Notes: generated by a model not told the origin, from the letters alone. DNA of 64,000 nt from an uncultured Bacilli bacterium (GCA_934101795.1 CAKORY010000004.1:1-64000), one strand, 5' to 3'. Shown: positions 35,193 to 45,705, counted from the stretch's first letter. A program made the numbers and translations.

Positions 35193-35658
35193 CTTTTAGT
35201 TCATCTAACATCATTTGTTTTAATTTATCTATGTCAGGAAAAAATAAATTTATTCCACGCTTCTTATAACCTAATAATTGTTTAAAATTATTTGTTATTT
35301 CCTTTTTTAGGTCAGATCCAACAAATAAAGGCATGTTACTCACAGTATGAACATGGTCTATATATTTTTCTAAAGTTGGAAATGCATTTTGAAATAATAT
35401 TACTGCATCGGCATCAGCAATTTTTCTTATCCAAATAGTATTACAAAAACCATACTTTAAAATTTTATTATTAATTATTTTTTGATATTTACTTACTTTT
35501 GAACTTATAGGAATGAACCATAAAATATCACCATCTTTTATAGTAAAATATGTTGGCCTTTTTTTACCTCTTTCGTGATTTACCATTAGTTTATCATCAT
35601 TCACGTGATAAAAATACTCATCTTTAATATGATATAAATATCCAGTTTTTATTTTCAT
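35179..35658 (-). CDS. Type III toxin-antitoxin toxin, CptN/ToxN-like endoribonuclease
   Basis: These toxins cut RNA and are neutralised by a repeat RNA that they process themselves. The 159 residues have the family pattern: 'GYLYHIKDEYFYHVNDDKLMVN', 'RPTYFTIKDGDILWFIPISSKVSKYQKI' (both halves ~34-62) and 'AVILFQNAFPTLEKYIDHVH' (~85-104). The ATG has AGGTGAGGTG upstream. Directly upstream on the same strand are a terminator, four RNA repeats and a consensus promoter, the exact order known for type III loci. Such systems protect from phages or stabilise DNA. The subfamily (CptN rather than ToxN or TenpN) is judged from 'IPISSKVSKY' and is less certain than the type. Confidence 0.88.
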   Translation of the reverse strand: MKIKTGYLYHIKDEYFYHVNDDKLMVNHERGKKRPTYFTIKDGDILWFIPISSKVSKYQKIINNKILKYGFCNTIWIRKIADADAVILFQNAFPTLEKYIDHVHTVSNMPLFVGSDLKKEITNNFKQLLGYKKRGINLFFPDIDKLKQMMLDELKEDLN

Positions 35659-35685
35659 AATTTATTCACCTCACCTGATATTTGC

Positions 35686-35694
35686 ATTATAACA
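35686..35694 (-). promoter_or_regulatory. Possible secondary promoter for the toxin gene
   Basis: TGt-TATAAT on the minus strand (-10 at 35691-35686) lies between the terminator and the toxin start codon. If active it would uncouple toxin from antitoxin, so it may be weak or fortuitous. Confidence 0.4.
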
Positions 35695-35705
35695 TAAGCC
35701 ACAAT

Positions 35706-35732
35706 AAAACTCAAGCATTTAACTTGAGTTTT
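35706..35732 (-). terminator. Internal terminator between antitoxin RNA and toxin
   Basis: AAAACTCAAG (35706-35715) pairs with CTTGAGTTTT (35723-35732). In type III loci this hairpin lets most transcripts stop after the antitoxin and keeps toxin low. Confidence 0.85.
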
Positions 35733-35943
35733 TAACATTTTCGACCGGGATCATTTATTAGTCGCACCACCCGGAAGCGAAAAACATTGTCGACCGGACT
35801 CACTTGATACCCCGCACCATCCGGAAGCGGAAAACATTTTCGCTGGGATAATTTATTAGTCGCATCTCCCAGAAGCGACCTCTATTTCGCATTTGGAATA
35901 ATTTATATCCCGCACCATCCAAGAGCGGCACATTCTCTAATGC
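35733..35943 (-). ncRNA. Type III antitoxin RNA with four ~50-nt pseudoknot repeats
   Basis: Read on the minus strand, four units (35930-35880, 35879-35833, 35832-35783, 35782-35734) each show S1a-S2a-S1b-S2b. S1 pairs are CCGC/GCGG, GTCGC/GCGAC, CCGC/GCGG and TCGC/GCGA. S2 pairs are TTGGA/TCCAA, CTGGGA/TCCCAG, CCGGA/TCCGG and CCGGG/CCCGG. The stems interleave, as in an H-type pseudoknot. Every base change in one arm is matched in the other, so the structure is under selection. Unit ends share AAAATGTT-like tails, the likely toxin cut sites. The RNA is expected to inhibit the adjoining toxin. Confidence 0.88.
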
Positions 35944-35949
35944 AATTTA

Positions 35950-35978
35950 AATATACCACACTTTAACGCAATTGTCAA
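35950..35978 (-). promoter_or_regulatory. Promoter of the type III antitoxin-toxin locus
   Basis: On the minus strand TTGACA (35978-35973), 17-bp spacer, TATATT (35955-35950). Start near 35943, just before the first repeat. Confidence 0.88.
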
Positions 35979-36020
35979 ATGAAATATTTTATATTTATAG
36001 TATATTCTTTTCTTAATAAA

Positions 36021-38651
36021 TTATTTACCTTGTTTTCTTAAAATAGCAGATCTAGCTGCTGCTAAACGAGCAATTGGAACTCTATATGGAGAGCAAGATA
36101 CATAATTAAATCCTAGTTTATCACAGAAAGCAACACTAGCTGGATCTCCACCATGTTCACCACAAATACCTAGTGAAAGCTTTGGATTAACACTTCTACC
36201 TTTAGTAGCTCCCATTTCCATTAAAAGCCCTACACCATCAAAGTCTATACGAGCAAATGGATCAAATTCAAATATTCCTTTTTCATAATAAGAACTTAAG
36301 AACTTACCAGCATCATCTCTAGAAAAACCATATGTCATTTGTGTTAAGTCATTTGTTCCAAAACTAAAGAATTCTGCTTCTTCAGCTATTTTATCAGCAA
36401 GAAGTGCAGCACGCGGAATTTCAATCATTGTTCCAACTTCATATTTTAAATCAATACCAGCATTTTTAATTAATTCATCAGCAGTTTCACAAACTATATT
36501 TTTAACATATTTAAGTTCTTTAACTTCACCAACAAGTGGAATCATTATTTCTGGAGTAACATTAATTCCTTTTTTAGATACATTAATAGCTGCTTCAATA
36601 ACTGCTCTTGTTTGCATTCTAGCAATTTCTGGATATGTTATAGCTAAACGACATCCTCTATGTCCCATCATTGGATTAAATTCTTTTAGTGAATCAATTA
36701 CTTCATGTAACTCTTCAACTGTTTTACCTAAAGCTTCAGCAAGTTCTTTAATTTCACTTTCTGTTTTTGGTAAGAATTCATGTAAAGGTGGGTCTAAATA
36801 TCTAATGACAACACTATATGGAGCCATTGCTTCATATAATCCTTCAAAGTCTTTTCTTTGATATGGCAAAATATTTTCAAGAGCTTCTTCTCTTTCTTCT
36901 AGCGTTGTTGCACAAATCATTTTTCTAAAGTTGAATATTCTATCTTTTTCGAAGAACATGTGCTCTGTACGGCAAAGTCCAATACCTTCAGCTCCAAATT
37001 TTCGAGCTTGAATAGCATCTTTTGGTGTATCAGCATTAGTTCTAACACGTAAATCTCTTGCACTATCAGCCCATGACATAAATGTTTCAAAATCACCACT
37101 AATTGATGCTTCTTCCATATCAAGTTTTCCAGCATATACTTTACCAGTTGAACCATCAATTGATAAATAGTCTCCTTCTTTATAAATAGAACCATCAGGC
37201 ATTTTTAATGTTTTTTCTTCTTCATTTATAACGATTGATGAAGCACCACTAACACAGCAAATACCCATTCCACGAGCAACTACTGCAGCATGACTTGTCA
37301 TACCGCCACGGATAGTTAAAACACCTTTACTTGAATTCATTCCTTCGATATCTTCCGGTGATGTTTCAAGTCTAACTAAAATACTATCAATACCTTTTTT
37401 CTTATTTTCAATTACATCACTTGCAGTAAAGTAAATTTTACCAGTTCCTGCTCCAGGTGATGCTGCTAAGCCTTCAGCAACTACTTTACCAGTTTTTAAA
37501 GCACTATCAGTAAATGTTGGATGTAAAAGTGCATCAAGTTGTTTAGGATCAACCATTAAAACTGCTTCATCTTTTGTTATCATACCTTCATTTACTAAAT
37601 CAACAGCAACTTTTATAGCAGCTTTTGCTGTTCTTTTACCATTTCTTGTTTGTAAAATAAATAGCTTACCATTTTCAATAGTAAATTCCATATCTTGCAT
37701 ATCTTTATAATGTTTTTCAAGACTTTCAGCAATATTTGCAAATTCAGTATATACTTCTGGCATTTCTTCTTTTAAAGTTGCAATTGGACTTGGTGTACGA
37801 ATGCCTGCAACAACATCTTCACCTTGAGCATTAATTAAATATTCTCCGAATAAGGCTTTTTCTCCAGTTGCAGGATTTCTTGTAAATGCAACACCAGTTC
37901 CTGAATTATTTCCACTATTACCATAAACCATTTCTTGAACATTAACTGCAGTTCCCCAACTAGATGGAATATCATTTATTCTTCTATAATAAATAGCTCT
38001 TTCATTATTCCAACTTCTAAATACTGCTTTAACAGCTTCAATTAATTGAGTAAATGGTTCTTGTGGAAAATCTTCTCCAGCAAATTCTTTATAAGCTTTT
38101 TTAAACAAATCTGTAAGTTCTACCATATCATTTTCATCTAAATCAATGTCATTTTTAACACCTTTTTTGGCTTTAACTTCATCAATTATAGTTTCAAATT
38201 TACTTTTAGAATATCCTTTTACTACATCGGCAAACATTTGAATAAATCTTCTATAAGAATCATATACAAATCTCTTATTACCAATTTTTTCAGCAAAAGA
38301 TGAAGCTATCTCATCATTTAAACCTAAATTAAGTACTGTATCCATCATACCAGGCATACTAGCACGAGCTCCGCTTCGTACACTTACAAGAAGTGGATTG
38401 GTTTTATCACCAAATTTTTTGCCGCTTTTTTCTTCAAGTTTTGATAAAGCTTCTTTAATTTGGTTTATTACTTCTTCACTTAATACCTTTCCATCATCAT
38501 AGTATTTGTTACAAGCCTCAGTTGTAACTGTAAATCCACCCGGAACAGGCATACCAATATTAGTCATTTCTGCTAAATTAGCCCCTTTACCTCCAAGGAG
38601 ATTTCTCATATCTTTGTTTCCTTCTTGAAACAAATAAACATATTTTTCCAT
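36021..38651 (-). CDS. ppdK: Pyruvate, phosphate dikinase
   Basis: PPDK interconverts pyruvate, ATP and Pi with PEP, AMP and PPi, serving glycolysis or gluconeogenesis in many anaerobes. The start is ATG 38651 with GGAGGA directly before; an ATG 12 bases earlier includes that site. The 876 residues begin 'YVYLFQEGNKDMRNLLGGKGANLAEM' (both halves), have the phosphohistidine segment 'GGMTSHAAVVARGMGICCV' (~450), Arg/Cys of the C-terminal TIM barrel ('MGHRGCRLAITYPEI' ~615, 'GICGEHGGDP' ~830). All expected domains are present. Confidence 0.97.
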   Translation of the reverse strand: MEKYVYLFQEGNKDMRNLLGGKGANLAEMTNIGMPVPGGFTVTTEACNKYYDDGKVLSEEVINQIKEALSKLEEKSGKKFGDKTNPLLVSVRSGARASMPGMMDTVLNLGLNDEIASSFAEKIGNKRFVYDSYRRFIQMFADVVKGYSKSKFETIIDEVKAKKGVKNDIDLDENDMVELTDLFKKAYKEFAGEDFPQEPFTQLIEAVKAVFRSWNNERAIYYRRINDIPSSWGTAVNVQEMVYGNSGNNSGTGVAFTRNPATGEKALFGEYLINAQGEDVVAGIRTPSPIATLKEEMPEVYTEFANIAESLEKHYKDMQDMEFTIENGKLFILQTRNGKRTAKAAIKVAVDLVNEGMITKDEAVLMVDPKQLDALLHPTFTDSALKTGKVVAEGLAASPGAGTGKIYFTASDVIENKKKGIDSILVRLETSPEDIEGMNSSKGVLTIRGGMTSHAAVVARGMGICCVSGASSIVINEEEKTLKMPDGSIYKEGDYLSIDGSTGKVYAGKLDMEEASISGDFETFMSWADSARDLRVRTNADTPKDAIQARKFGAEGIGLCRTEHMFFEKDRIFNFRKMICATTLEEREEALENILPYQRKDFEGLYEAMAPYSVVIRYLDPPLHEFLPKTESEIKELAEALGKTVEELHEVIDSLKEFNPMMGHRGCRLAITYPEIARMQTRAVIEAAINVSKKGINVTPEIMIPLVGEVKELKYVKNIVCETADELIKNAGIDLKYEVGTMIEIPRAALLADKIAEEAEFFSFGTNDLTQMTYGFSRDDAGKFLSSYYEKGIFEFDPFARIDFDGVGLLMEMGATKGRSVNPKLSLGICGEHGGDPASVAFCDKLGFNYVSCSPYRVPIARLAAARSAILRKQGK

Positions 38652-38669
38652 ATAATCCTCCATATATTT

Positions 38670-38698
38670 ATTTTATCATTTATAAGCTAGCTGTACAA
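38670..38698 (-). promoter_or_regulatory. Promoter of ppdK
   Basis: On the minus strand TTGTAC (38698-38693), 17-bp spacer, TAAAAT (38675-38670). An extra TTGACA at 38713-38708 has no matching -10. Confidence 0.6.
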
Positions 38699-38802
38699 GA
38701 AAAAACATGTCAAATTTACATACTTTTGATATTAATTAAAAATTAAGAAAATGAACTCAATTATGAACGATCTTTGTCAATCGATAAAGGCCATTTTTCC
38801 GT

Positions 38803-38838
38803 TAAAAAAATATATAGAATTATTTTTCCTATATATCT
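38803..38838 (-). terminator. Terminator after queA
   Basis: ATATATAG (38810-38817) pairs with CTATATAT (38829-38836); the minus strand then has a T7 run. It contains the queA stop. Confidence 0.75.
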
Positions 38839-39866
38839 TTTTTTATAAACATAGCATCTCCAAAAGAGAAGAATCTAAAATCATGTGCTTTAGCATATTC
38901 ATATGCATTTAGAATATATTCTTTAGTTGCAAGTGTAGAAACTAGCATTACTAGAGTGCTTTTAGGTAAATGAAAATTTGTAATAAGACCATCAATTGCT
39001 TTAAATTCAAAAGCACCAGGATAAATAAATATATCAGTATTACCAGAACAAGCTGTAAATTTATCATATTTATGAGCCACTGTTTCCAATACTCTAGTAG
39101 ATGTTGTGCCAACTGCATATATGTTTCTTCCTTCTTCTTTAGCTTTATTTAACTTTTCTGCAACTTCTTTGGTCATTATATAATATTCACTGTGCATATG
39201 ATGTTTAGTTATATCTTCAACTTCAACAGGTCTAAAAGTGCCAAGTCCTACATGAAGTGTTACATAAAGGAGCTCTACTCCTTGCTTTTCCAGACTTTCC
39301 AGTAATTCTTTAGTAAAATGAAGTCCTGCAGTTGGAGCTGCTGCACTACCTATATTTTTAGCATAAACTGTTTGATATCTAGACTGATCTTCTAATTTTT
39401 CATGAATATATGGTGGAAGTGGCATTGTTCCAAGTTTATCAAGTATTTCCATTAGAATGCCTTCATAAATTAGTTTAACATGCACTATACCTTCATCTAA
39501 TTTTTCTATAACTTCTGCTTTTAACGAACCATCACCAAAAGAAATAATTGTACCAATATGCAACCTTTTAGCTGGTTTTGCTAGACATTCCCAAATATCA
39601 CCTTCTATATCTTTTAAAAGAAGTAATTCAATAACAGCTTTTGTATCTATTTTTTCTCCGATAATTCTAGCTGGTATTACTTTAGTATCATTTAATACTA
39701 AAACGTCGCCTTTTTTTAAATAAGAACCTATATTTTTAAATACATCATCTTTTATATTACCATTTTCTTTATTTAGTAATAAAAGTTTAGATGCTGCCCT
39801 ATCTTTAAGAGGGGTTTGTGCTATAAATTTTTCAGGTAAATCATAGTTGTACTCTTCTATATTCAT
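38829..39866 (-). CDS. queA: S-adenosylmethionine:tRNA ribosyltransferase-isomerase
   Basis: QueA builds epoxyqueuosine on tRNA from SAM and preQ1-tRNA. The 345 residues have the family start '[24 protein letters not shown]' (both halves), '[17 protein letters not shown]' (~54-70), '[15 protein letters not shown]' (~178) and '[18 protein letters not shown]' (end). Length is normal. It is the last gene of the folD-glyA-thyA-folA-tmk-queA run and overlaps tmk by 4 bases. No other queuosine gene is in the window, so preQ1 may be salvaged or made elsewhere. Confidence 0.96.
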   Translation of the reverse strand: MNIEEYNYDLPEKFIAQTPLKDRAASKLLLLNKENGNIKDDVFKNIGSYLKKGDVLVLNDTKVIPARIIGEKIDTKAVIELLLLKDIEGDIWECLAKPAKRLHIGTIISFGDGSLKAEVIEKLDEGIVHVKLIYEGILMEILDKLGTMPLPPYIHEKLEDQSRYQTVYAKNIGSAAAPTAGLHFTKELLESLEKQGVELLYVTLHVGLGTFRPVEVEDITKHHMHSEYYIMTKEVAEKLNKAKEEGRNIYAVGTTSTRVLETVAHKYDKFTACSGNTDIFIYPGAFEFKAIDGLITNFHLPKSTLVMLVSTLATKEYILNAYEYAKAHDFRFFSFGDAMFIKKDI

Positions 39867-40543
39867 TTTATTATTTCCTTTATTGTTTTTACTACTTCAT
39901 CATTAATATCATCAATCGTTCTAATTATATCATCTTTAACACAAGTAATTTTTTTATAACCATATTTTTCTGTTAATTCAAGATAGGCAGTTTCAGCTTG
40001 CTTTAAATGAGCTTTATTTGATTCATGTTGATCTGGTGTTTCTTCTCTATTTTTCTTTAAAACCGCAGCATATTCAAAAGGCATATATAAAAATATTACT
40101 GCATCAGGTCTTGGAAGCTCCATAATTTCAAATTCTAAAGTGTCTAATTTTTGATACATTTTTGCTCTTTCTTCTGGTGTCTTTAGCTTTCCACCTTGAT
40201 GAGCCATATTTGATTCCACATATCTATCAAGTATTACTACATCACCATTTTCTAGATGTTTATTTATAATACCTATATTATATCTTCGATCCGCAGCATA
40301 ATAAGCAGATGCAGCTAAGGCATCAACATTTGGTGCTCCTTCTGGAAACCAACCTTCACAAATATAGGATTTGCCTAAATATGGTCCTCCGACAATTCTA
40401 CCTGTTGGTGTATCATACATTGGAAAAGAATAATTATAAACATTTACTCCCATTTCTTTAAATCTTGCTACTGCTCTTTTTACTTGCGTTTCTTTACCAG
40501 AACAATCTGTACCTTCAATTACTATCAATTTACCTTTTTTCAT
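39863..40543 (-). CDS. tmk: Thymidylate kinase
   Basis: Tmk phosphorylates dTMP to dTDP. The 226 residues start with the P-loop '[19 protein letters not shown]' (~7-25; the family's usual GxDGxGKS/T has Glu after Lys here), followed by '[14 protein letters not shown]' (~104) and a LID-like segment around 165. It is longer than most bacterial Tmk, mainly through a longer '[19 protein letters not shown]' region. It overlaps folA and queA by 4 bases on each side, completing the dTMP pathway encoded by thyA and folA. Confidence 0.9.
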   Translation of the reverse strand: MKKGKLIVIEGTDCSGKETQVKRAVARFKEMGVNVYNYSFPMYDTPTGRIVGGPYLGKSYICEGWFPEGAPNVDALAASAYYAADRRYNIGIINKHLENGDVVILDRYVESNMAHQGGKLKTPEERAKMYQKLDTLEFEIMELPRPDAVIFLYMPFEYAAVLKKNREETPDQHESNKAHLKQAETAYLELTEKYGYKKITCVKDDIIRTIDDINDEVVKTIKEIIK

Positions 40544-41025
40544 TTTATCGCTTCTTTCTTTTCATATATTACAAATTTATATTTTAATTCATTATCATTA
40601 TTTTCTTTTAAAATGTTATATTTATATTTACTTTTATCAAAATCTGGAAAATATGTATCTGCATCTTTAGCATCATCTATTTCTGTTAAATACAACCTGT
40701 CAGCATATGGAATAAATAATTTATAGATTGAGAAGCCTCCGATAATCATTACCTCTTCATTTTGTTTATTAACAAATTCTAATAAATTATCAAAATTATT
40801 AAATACTAAACCATTTTCTATTTTCTCTAGATGCTTTGATAATACAATATATTTTCTTCCTTCAAGTCTTTTAGGTAGTGATGCATAAGTATTTGCTCCC
40901 ATTACAATATACTTATGCATTGTTAAATTTTTAAAATTTTGTAAATCTTCTTTAATATGCCATATTAGCTCATTATTTTTACCAATTTCATTATTTTTAC
41001 CTATTGCTGCTATTATACTAATCAC
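40540..41025 (-). CDS. folA: Dihydrofolate reductase
   Basis: DHFR regenerates tetrahydrofolate used up by ThyA. The 161 residues begin 'MISIIAAIGKNNEIGKNNEL' and contain 'IWHIKEDLQNFKNLT' with the catalytic acidic residue (~25), 'VMGANTYASLP' (~40) and 'VMIIGGFSIYKLFIPYADRLYLTEI' region (~92-116). Standard length. It lies 8 bases after thyA and overlaps tmk. Confidence 0.96.
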   Translation of the reverse strand: MISIIAAIGKNNEIGKNNELIWHIKEDLQNFKNLTMHKYIVMGANTYASLPKRLEGRKYIVLSKHLEKIENGLVFNNFDNLLEFVNKQNEEVMIIGGFSIYKLFIPYADRLYLTEIDDAKDADTYFPDFDKSKYKYNILKENNDNELKYKFVIYEKKEAIK

Positions 41026-41033
41026 TTTAGCAC

Positions 41034-41933
41034 CTACTGAGCAAGTGGAAACTTTATAGGTCCCATATGTCTATAACGAACAATTTTAATATCATTAACA
41101 TCTTTAGAATTATCAAAATCTTTAAATTCTTTTATTTCAGGATTTATCCAAAGTTCTGGAGCTTCATAATCACCATTTTTTTCAAATCTTTCAATTTGTG
41201 TCTTTATACCTTCGACTTGATTTACATATATATGAGCATCTTTAATGCTATAGTTTATAGTACCAGGTTTTAAACCAGTTACTTGAGAAATTAAAGATAA
41301 TAAAACTGCATATTGTGTTACATTAAATGGAAGTCCTAAAGGTACATCACAACTTCTTTGGTGAACCCAAATATTTAAATATCCATCAGTTACATCCCAT
41401 TCTGTTGACCAAACACAACTAGGCAAAACTGCAGTATTTAAATATTCATCTTGCCAAAGCGACATAACCAGTCTTCTATCAAATGGATTGTTCTTTAATG
41501 TATCTAATAATTTATCCATTAATCCAAGTTTTTTTACAATAAATCCATAAGCTGTTCCAATGGTATGGGCATATTCTTTACCAAAATTCTTTTCTATATC
41601 TTTTTTAACAAATTTACCATCTTCTAATACATTTTGGTTGGCTCTCCATATACCATCTTCATCTATTTCCCATTCATCCCAAATGTGTACATTCCTTTCT
41701 TGAAGCCATCTTACATCATTGCTTTGCACTTGATAAATCCAAAGCATTTCTAAAATTGCTTGTCTAAAGAAAAGTTGTTTAGTTGTAAGACATGGAAATT
41801 CTTCTTGTAAATTAAATTCTAAATGATAACTTGGTATTTTTATAGTATTTATTCCTGTTCTATTAACTACTTCAGTTCCTTCTTCAAGTATTTTTTTACA
41901 TAATTTTATATATTCTTTATCCCATTTTGACAT
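41034..41933 (-). CDS. thyA: Thymidylate synthase
   Basis: ThyA converts dUMP to dTMP with methylene-THF. The 299 residues carry the folate/dUMP-site series: Arg in 'TGINT' region (~26), 'LEMLWIYQVQSNDVRWL' (~61-77), the nucleophile Cys173 in 'LPSCVWSTEWDV', 'QRSCDVPLGLPFNVTQYA' (~192-209) and 'DAHIYVNQVEGIKTQ' (~234). Most ThyA have PPCH around the nucleophile; here it reads PSCV, so the His is absent. It lies 11 bases after glyA. Confidence 0.94.
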   Translation of the reverse strand: MSKWDKEYIKLCKKILEEGTEVVNRTGINTIKIPSYHLEFNLQEEFPCLTTKQLFFRQAILEMLWIYQVQSNDVRWLQERNVHIWDEWEIDEDGIWRANQNVLEDGKFVKKDIEKNFGKEYAHTIGTAYGFIVKKLGLMDKLLDTLKNNPFDRRLVMSLWQDEYLNTAVLPSCVWSTEWDVTDGYLNIWVHQRSCDVPLGLPFNVTQYAVLLSLISQVTGLKPGTINYSIKDAHIYVNQVEGIKTQIERFEKNGDYEAPELWINPEIKEFKDFDNSKDVNDIKIVRYRHMGPIKFPLAQ

Positions 41934-41944
41934 AATTTACTCCA

Positions 41945-43168
41945 TTAATACCAAAGGGGATATTTACTTGTAAGTTCAAGTACTTCTTTTTCAAGATTTT
42001 CAAGTATTTCTTCATTATCACTATTTTTAAGTGCTGATGCTATAATATGACCAACTTGCTCAAAATCAGCTTCTGTAAAACCTCTAGTTGTCATAGCTGG
42101 TGATCCTAGTCTTAAACCACTTGTTACCATTGGTGATTCAGTATCTCCAGGAATCGTATTTTTATTCGTAGTAATATGTATTCTATCTAGTAGATTTTGA
42201 GCATCTTTACCTGTTAGTCCACATCCACTTTTAACATCTACAAGAATTAAATGATTATCTGTTCCACCAGATATAATTCTAAATCCTTCATTTGATAAAG
42301 TTTCTGCTAGAACTTTAATATTTTTAAGAACATTTTCTTGATATGTTTTAAATTCTGGTTGCAATGCTTCATAGAAACATTGTGCTTTTGCTGCTATAAC
42401 ATGCATAAGTGGTCCTCCTTGAATACCTGGGAAAATTGTTTTATCAATTTTTTTAGCAATTTCAGGATCGTTTGTTAAAATTAGTCCTCCACGAGGCCCA
42501 CGTAAAGTTTTATGAGTAGTTGATGTAACTACATGAGCGTAAGGCACTGGTGATGGATGAAGATTTGCTGCTACAAGTCCTGCTATGTGAGCCATATCAA
42601 CCATTAAATATGCTCCAACTTTATCACAAATTTCTCTAAATCTTTTAAAATCGATGGTTCTTGAATATGCTGATGCTCCAGCTATAACCATCTTTGGTTT
42701 TTCTTCTAAAACTCTTCTTTCAAGTTCATCATAATTGATTTCTTCAGTTTCAGGGTCTATGTCATAATCCACTATTTCATAATCTTTACCACTAAAAGAC
42801 ATTTTATGACCATGAGTTAAATGTCCTCCATTAGATAAACTCATACCCATTACCTTGTCACCATGATTAAGAAGAGCTCTATAAACAGCCATATTAGCGC
42901 TAGAGCCAGAATGTGGTTGAACATTGGCATATAAAGCTCCAAATAATTCTTTAGCATAGTTTATTGCTTGTGATTCAAAAATATCAATATATTCACATCC
43001 ACCATAATATCTTTTGCCAGGATATCCTTCAGCATATTTATTTGTTAAAATGCTTCCTTGTAATTTCAATATATCATTTGATACATAGTTTTCACTAGCA
43101 ATTAACTCAATATTGTTTTCTTGTCTTTCTCTTTCCTTTCTTAATGCATCTTCTAAAATTTTGTCCAT
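41945..43168 (-). CDS. glyA: Serine hydroxymethyltransferase
   Basis: GlyA transfers the hydroxymethyl group of serine to THF, making glycine and the methylene-THF needed by ThyA. The 407 residues match the family: '[21 protein letters not shown]' (~19-39), '[18 protein letters not shown]' (~45-62), PLP Lys in '[16 protein letters not shown]' (~219-234). One base separates it from folD and 11 bases from thyA, so the genes form one operon. Confidence 0.97.
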   Translation of the reverse strand: MDKILEDALRKERERQENNIELIASENYVSNDILKLQGSILTNKYAEGYPGKRYYGGCEYIDIFESQAINYAKELFGALYANVQPHSGSSANMAVYRALLNHGDKVMGMSLSNGGHLTHGHKMSFSGKDYEIVDYDIDPETEEINYDELERRVLEEKPKMVIAGASAYSRTIDFKRFREICDKVGAYLMVDMAHIAGLVAANLHPSPVPYAHVVTSTTHKTLRGPRGGLILTNDPEIAKKIDKTIFPGIQGGPLMHVIAAKAQCFYEALQPEFKTYQENVLKNIKVLAETLSNEGFRIISGGTDNHLILVDVKSGCGLTGKDAQNLLDRIHITTNKNTIPGDTESPMVTSGLRLGSPAMTTRGFTEADFEQVGHIIASALKNSDNEEILENLEKEVLELTSKYPLWY

Positions 43169-43169
43169 G

Positions 43170-43994
43170 TTATCTTTCTCCTTCTTTCATTTCTATTAAA
43201 TTATCTATTATCATTGCTACAGTCATCGGTCCGACTCCTCCAGGGTTCGGAGTAACGTACGAGACTATATCATAGACATCTTTATCAATATCCCCCACTA
43301 TTTTACCATCTATTCTATTTACACCAACATCTATTAAAACGGAAGTCTTTTTTATCATATCTTTTTTAATTAGATTAGGTGAACCAGCCGCAGCTACTAG
43401 TATGTCTGCTTGTTTGGTATAATTTATTAAATTTTTAGTTTTTGAGTGACAAAGAGTAACTGTTGCATTTCTGTTTTCAAGAGCAAGTGCTAATGGTTTT
43501 CCCACTATGTTACCTCTACCAACTATTACAACATTTGCCCCTTCAATAGGTATATTGTAATGTTCTAATAATTTTATAATTCCTTTAACAGTACATGGTA
43601 ATGTACTTTTCTTATTTAAGTATAAATTATATACATTTGTTAAAGTAAAACCATCAACGTCCTTATTTGAATCAATTAAACTTGAACATTTATCAAAATC
43701 CAAATGTGTCGGAATTGGACTTTGAAGTATAATTCCTGTTACATTTTTATCATTATTAAGTTTATTTATTAAATCAATTAGTTCATTTTCATTAATGTCA
43801 TTATCTAAATTATAAACTTTAGTTTCAATGCCAACTTCACTACAATATTTGATTTTATTTTTAATATATATTTTACTTGCTTCGTTTTCACCAACTTCAA
43901 TTATAGCAAGTTTAATTTTGAGATTATTATTTTTTATTTCTTCTTTATACTTAATTAATAATTCATCTCTTAGTTTCTTTCCATCTAATAACAT
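43170..43994 (-). CDS. folD: Methylenetetrahydrofolate dehydrogenase/cyclohydrolase
   Basis: FolD interconverts methylene-, methenyl- and formyl-THF. The 274 residues show '[19 protein letters not shown]' with the catalytic Lys (~45 to 48), '[13 protein letters not shown]' (~86), '[18 protein letters not shown]' (~155-172) and the end '[15 protein letters not shown]'. Somewhat shorter than the average 285 residues. It follows ruvB on the same strand by 12 bases. Confidence 0.96.
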   Translation of the reverse strand: MLLDGKKLRDELLIKYKEEIKNNNLKIKLAIIEVGENEASKIYIKNKIKYCSEVGIETKVYNLDNDINENELIDLINKLNNDKNVTGIILQSPIPTHLDFDKCSSLIDSNKDVDGFTLTNVYNLYLNKKSTLPCTVKGIIKLLEHYNIPIEGANVVIVGRGNIVGKPLALALENRNATVTLCHSKTKNLINYTKQADILVAAAGSPNLIKKDMIKKTSVLIDVGVNRIDGKIVGDIDKDVYDIVSYVTPNPGGVGPMTVAMIIDNLIEMKEGER

Positions 43995-44006
43995 TTATTA
44001 ACCTCC

Positions 44007-45011
44007 TTAAAATAATGACATATTATGGTCAATACCTAAATGTTTATAAGCTTTTTCACAAGCTACACGACCACTTCTTGTCCTTTTTATAAAACCTTCT
44101 TGAAGTAAAAATGGTTCTACAACATCTTCAATAGTTGTTATTTCTTCACCAATTGCAGTAGATATTGTTTCAACTCCAACTGGTCCACCATTAAATTTTG
44201 TAATTAATGCTTCTAAATACTCGATATCAACATTATCAAGTCCATAAGCATCAACATTTAATCTTTCTAATGCCTTAAGAGTTATATCTAAATCTATTAA
44301 GCCATCACCTTCAACTAAGGCAAAATCTCTTACTCTTTTAAATAATCTATTAGCAAGTCTTGGAGTCTTTCTACTTCTTCTTGCCAGTTCCATAGCGGCA
44401 TCATCAGTTATATGCATATTTAAAACATTGCTAGTTCTTTTAACTATATCAGATAATTCTTCATCACTATAAAACTCTAATTTATTAACAATTCCAAATC
44501 TATCACGCAAAGGATTAGATAAATCGCCTGCTCTTGTTGTTGCTCCAACCAAAGTAAATGGTGGTAAATCAATTTTTATCGATCTACTTTTGCCATCGGT
44601 GCCAATTACAACATTGATAGTAAAATCTTCCATAGCTGAATAAAGTATTTCTTCTACAACAGCTGGTATTCTATGTATTTCATCAATAAATAAAACGTCT
44701 CCAGGTTCAAGTGTAGAAAGAATTGCAGCTAAATCACCACTTTTTTCAATTGATGGACCAGTTGCTGTTTTAATATTACTTCCAAGTTCATTGGCAATAA
44801 TATGAGCAAGGGTTGTTTTACCAAGTCCCGGAGGACCATATAAAAGCACATGATCTAAAGGCTCATTACGCATTTTAGCTGCTTCAATAAAAACATGAAG
44901 ATTTTCTTTTATTTTCTTTTGACCAACATATTCATCCAAACTTTCTGGCCTTATATTTTTATCAAAAACATCTTCAAGCGTTAAATTACTATCTATTATT
45001 CTATCATCCAT
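44007..45011 (-). CDS. ruvB: Holliday junction branch migration ATPase RuvB
   Basis: RuvB drives branch migration with RuvA. The 334 residues have '[18 protein letters not shown]' (~17-34), Walker A '[14 protein letters not shown]' (~60-73), Walker B 'FIDEIHR' (~109), arginine-finger region 'NPLRDRFGI' (~168) and the C-terminal winged helix with '[22 protein letters not shown]' region. It overlaps the NT5C-type gene by 8 bases. RuvA is encoded separately at 47591-48145, with a pilin, pilB and the phosphatase between. Confidence 0.97.
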   Translation of the reverse strand: MDDRIIDSNLTLEDVFDKNIRPESLDEYVGQKKIKENLHVFIEAAKMRNEPLDHVLLYGPPGLGKTTLAHIIANELGSNIKTATGPSIEKSGDLAAILSTLEPGDVLFIDEIHRIPAVVEEILYSAMEDFTINVVIGTDGKSRSIKIDLPPFTLVGATTRAGDLSNPLRDRFGIVNKLEFYSDEELSDIVKRTSNVLNMHITDDAAMELARRSRKTPRLANRLFKRVRDFALVEGDGLIDLDITLKALERLNVDAYGLDNVDIEYLEALITKFNGGPVGVETISTAIGEEITTIEDVVEPFLLQEGFIKRTRSGRVACEKAYKHLGIDHNMSLF

Positions 45012-45555
45012 TATTTACTCCCCCACTTTCAACTATATTTGCTATTTCAAACCAGTTTTTAACTATTTGGTGCTTACTTTCTTTTTCATCAGTCATTCTT
45101 AATGTCTTAATTTGAGCAGCTTTCATTTCATCTAAAACTTTTTCTTTATCATCTATAAATAGATCTAGATTATAATCTAATGCAGTATTTACCTTACTGT
45201 CTTTAAAAAATACTATTTCATCGAAAGGAATGCTCTCTTTTGCAAAATACATACTAGTTAAATATAATGTTTTTAAATTAATCAAATTATCAGTTTTTTC
45301 TACACCTCTAGCAGTTATAAATATAATTTTATATCCTAATTTATGCCATTTTTTTAAGACTTCTGTTACATTTGGTTTTAATTTTACATTATAAACTATA
45401 TCTTCTAAATATCTTGCTAAAAAATCTTTAAGTTCTTCTTTTTTAAGATTGTGGTAATCTTGATTTTCATTATATTTATCATTATTCTTAACAAGGTGGT
45501 TAGCCAAAAGTGAAGTTTCAGTTATTGTATTATCAATATCAATTCCAATTTTCAT
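45004..45555 (-). CDS. HAD-superfamily 5'(3')-deoxyribonucleotidase-like phosphatase (NT5C type)
   Basis: The 183 residues carry HAD motif I '[11 protein letters not shown]' (~3-13), motif II Thr in '[15 protein letters not shown]' (~75-89), a Lys in 'EIVFFKDSK' (~117) and motif III '[14 protein letters not shown]' (~131-144). This is the NT5C pattern, hydrolysing (deoxy)nucleoside monophosphates. It fits the nearby dTMP synthesis cluster. It has its own promoter and is coupled to ruvB by an 8-base overlap. Confidence 0.82.
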   Translation of the reverse strand: MKIGIDIDNTITETSLLANHLVKNNDKYNENQDYHNLKKEELKDFLARYLEDIVYNVKLKPNVTEVLKKWHKLGYKIIFITARGVEKTDNLINLKTLYLTSMYFAKESIPFDEIVFFKDSKVNTALDYNLDLFIDDKEKVLDEMKAAQIKTLRMTDEKESKHQIVKNWFEIANIVESGGVNNG

Positions 45556-45584
45556 TTTGACCCACCACCTTGCATATTAAAATT

Positions 45585-45613
45585 ATTATATAACATATTT
45601 TTAAATTAGCCAA
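45585..45613 (-). promoter_or_regulatory. Promoter of the NT5C-ruvB-folD-glyA-thyA-folA-tmk-queA run
   Basis: On the minus strand TTGGCT (45613-45608), 17-bp spacer, TATAAT (45590-45585). Confidence 0.75.
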
Positions 45614-45705
45614 TAACAATTTTAAAATTTTAATACAATTTTATTGTAACAAACAAATATTTGGTAGTCAAGTTAAAAATTTTTATATTTTTTTCTAATT
45701 ATGGA

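Noticed and set aside
35733..35943. CRISPR array
   Set aside because: The ~50-base units have no identical repeats and no spacers; the pairing and the adjoining toxin gene fit a type III antitoxin.
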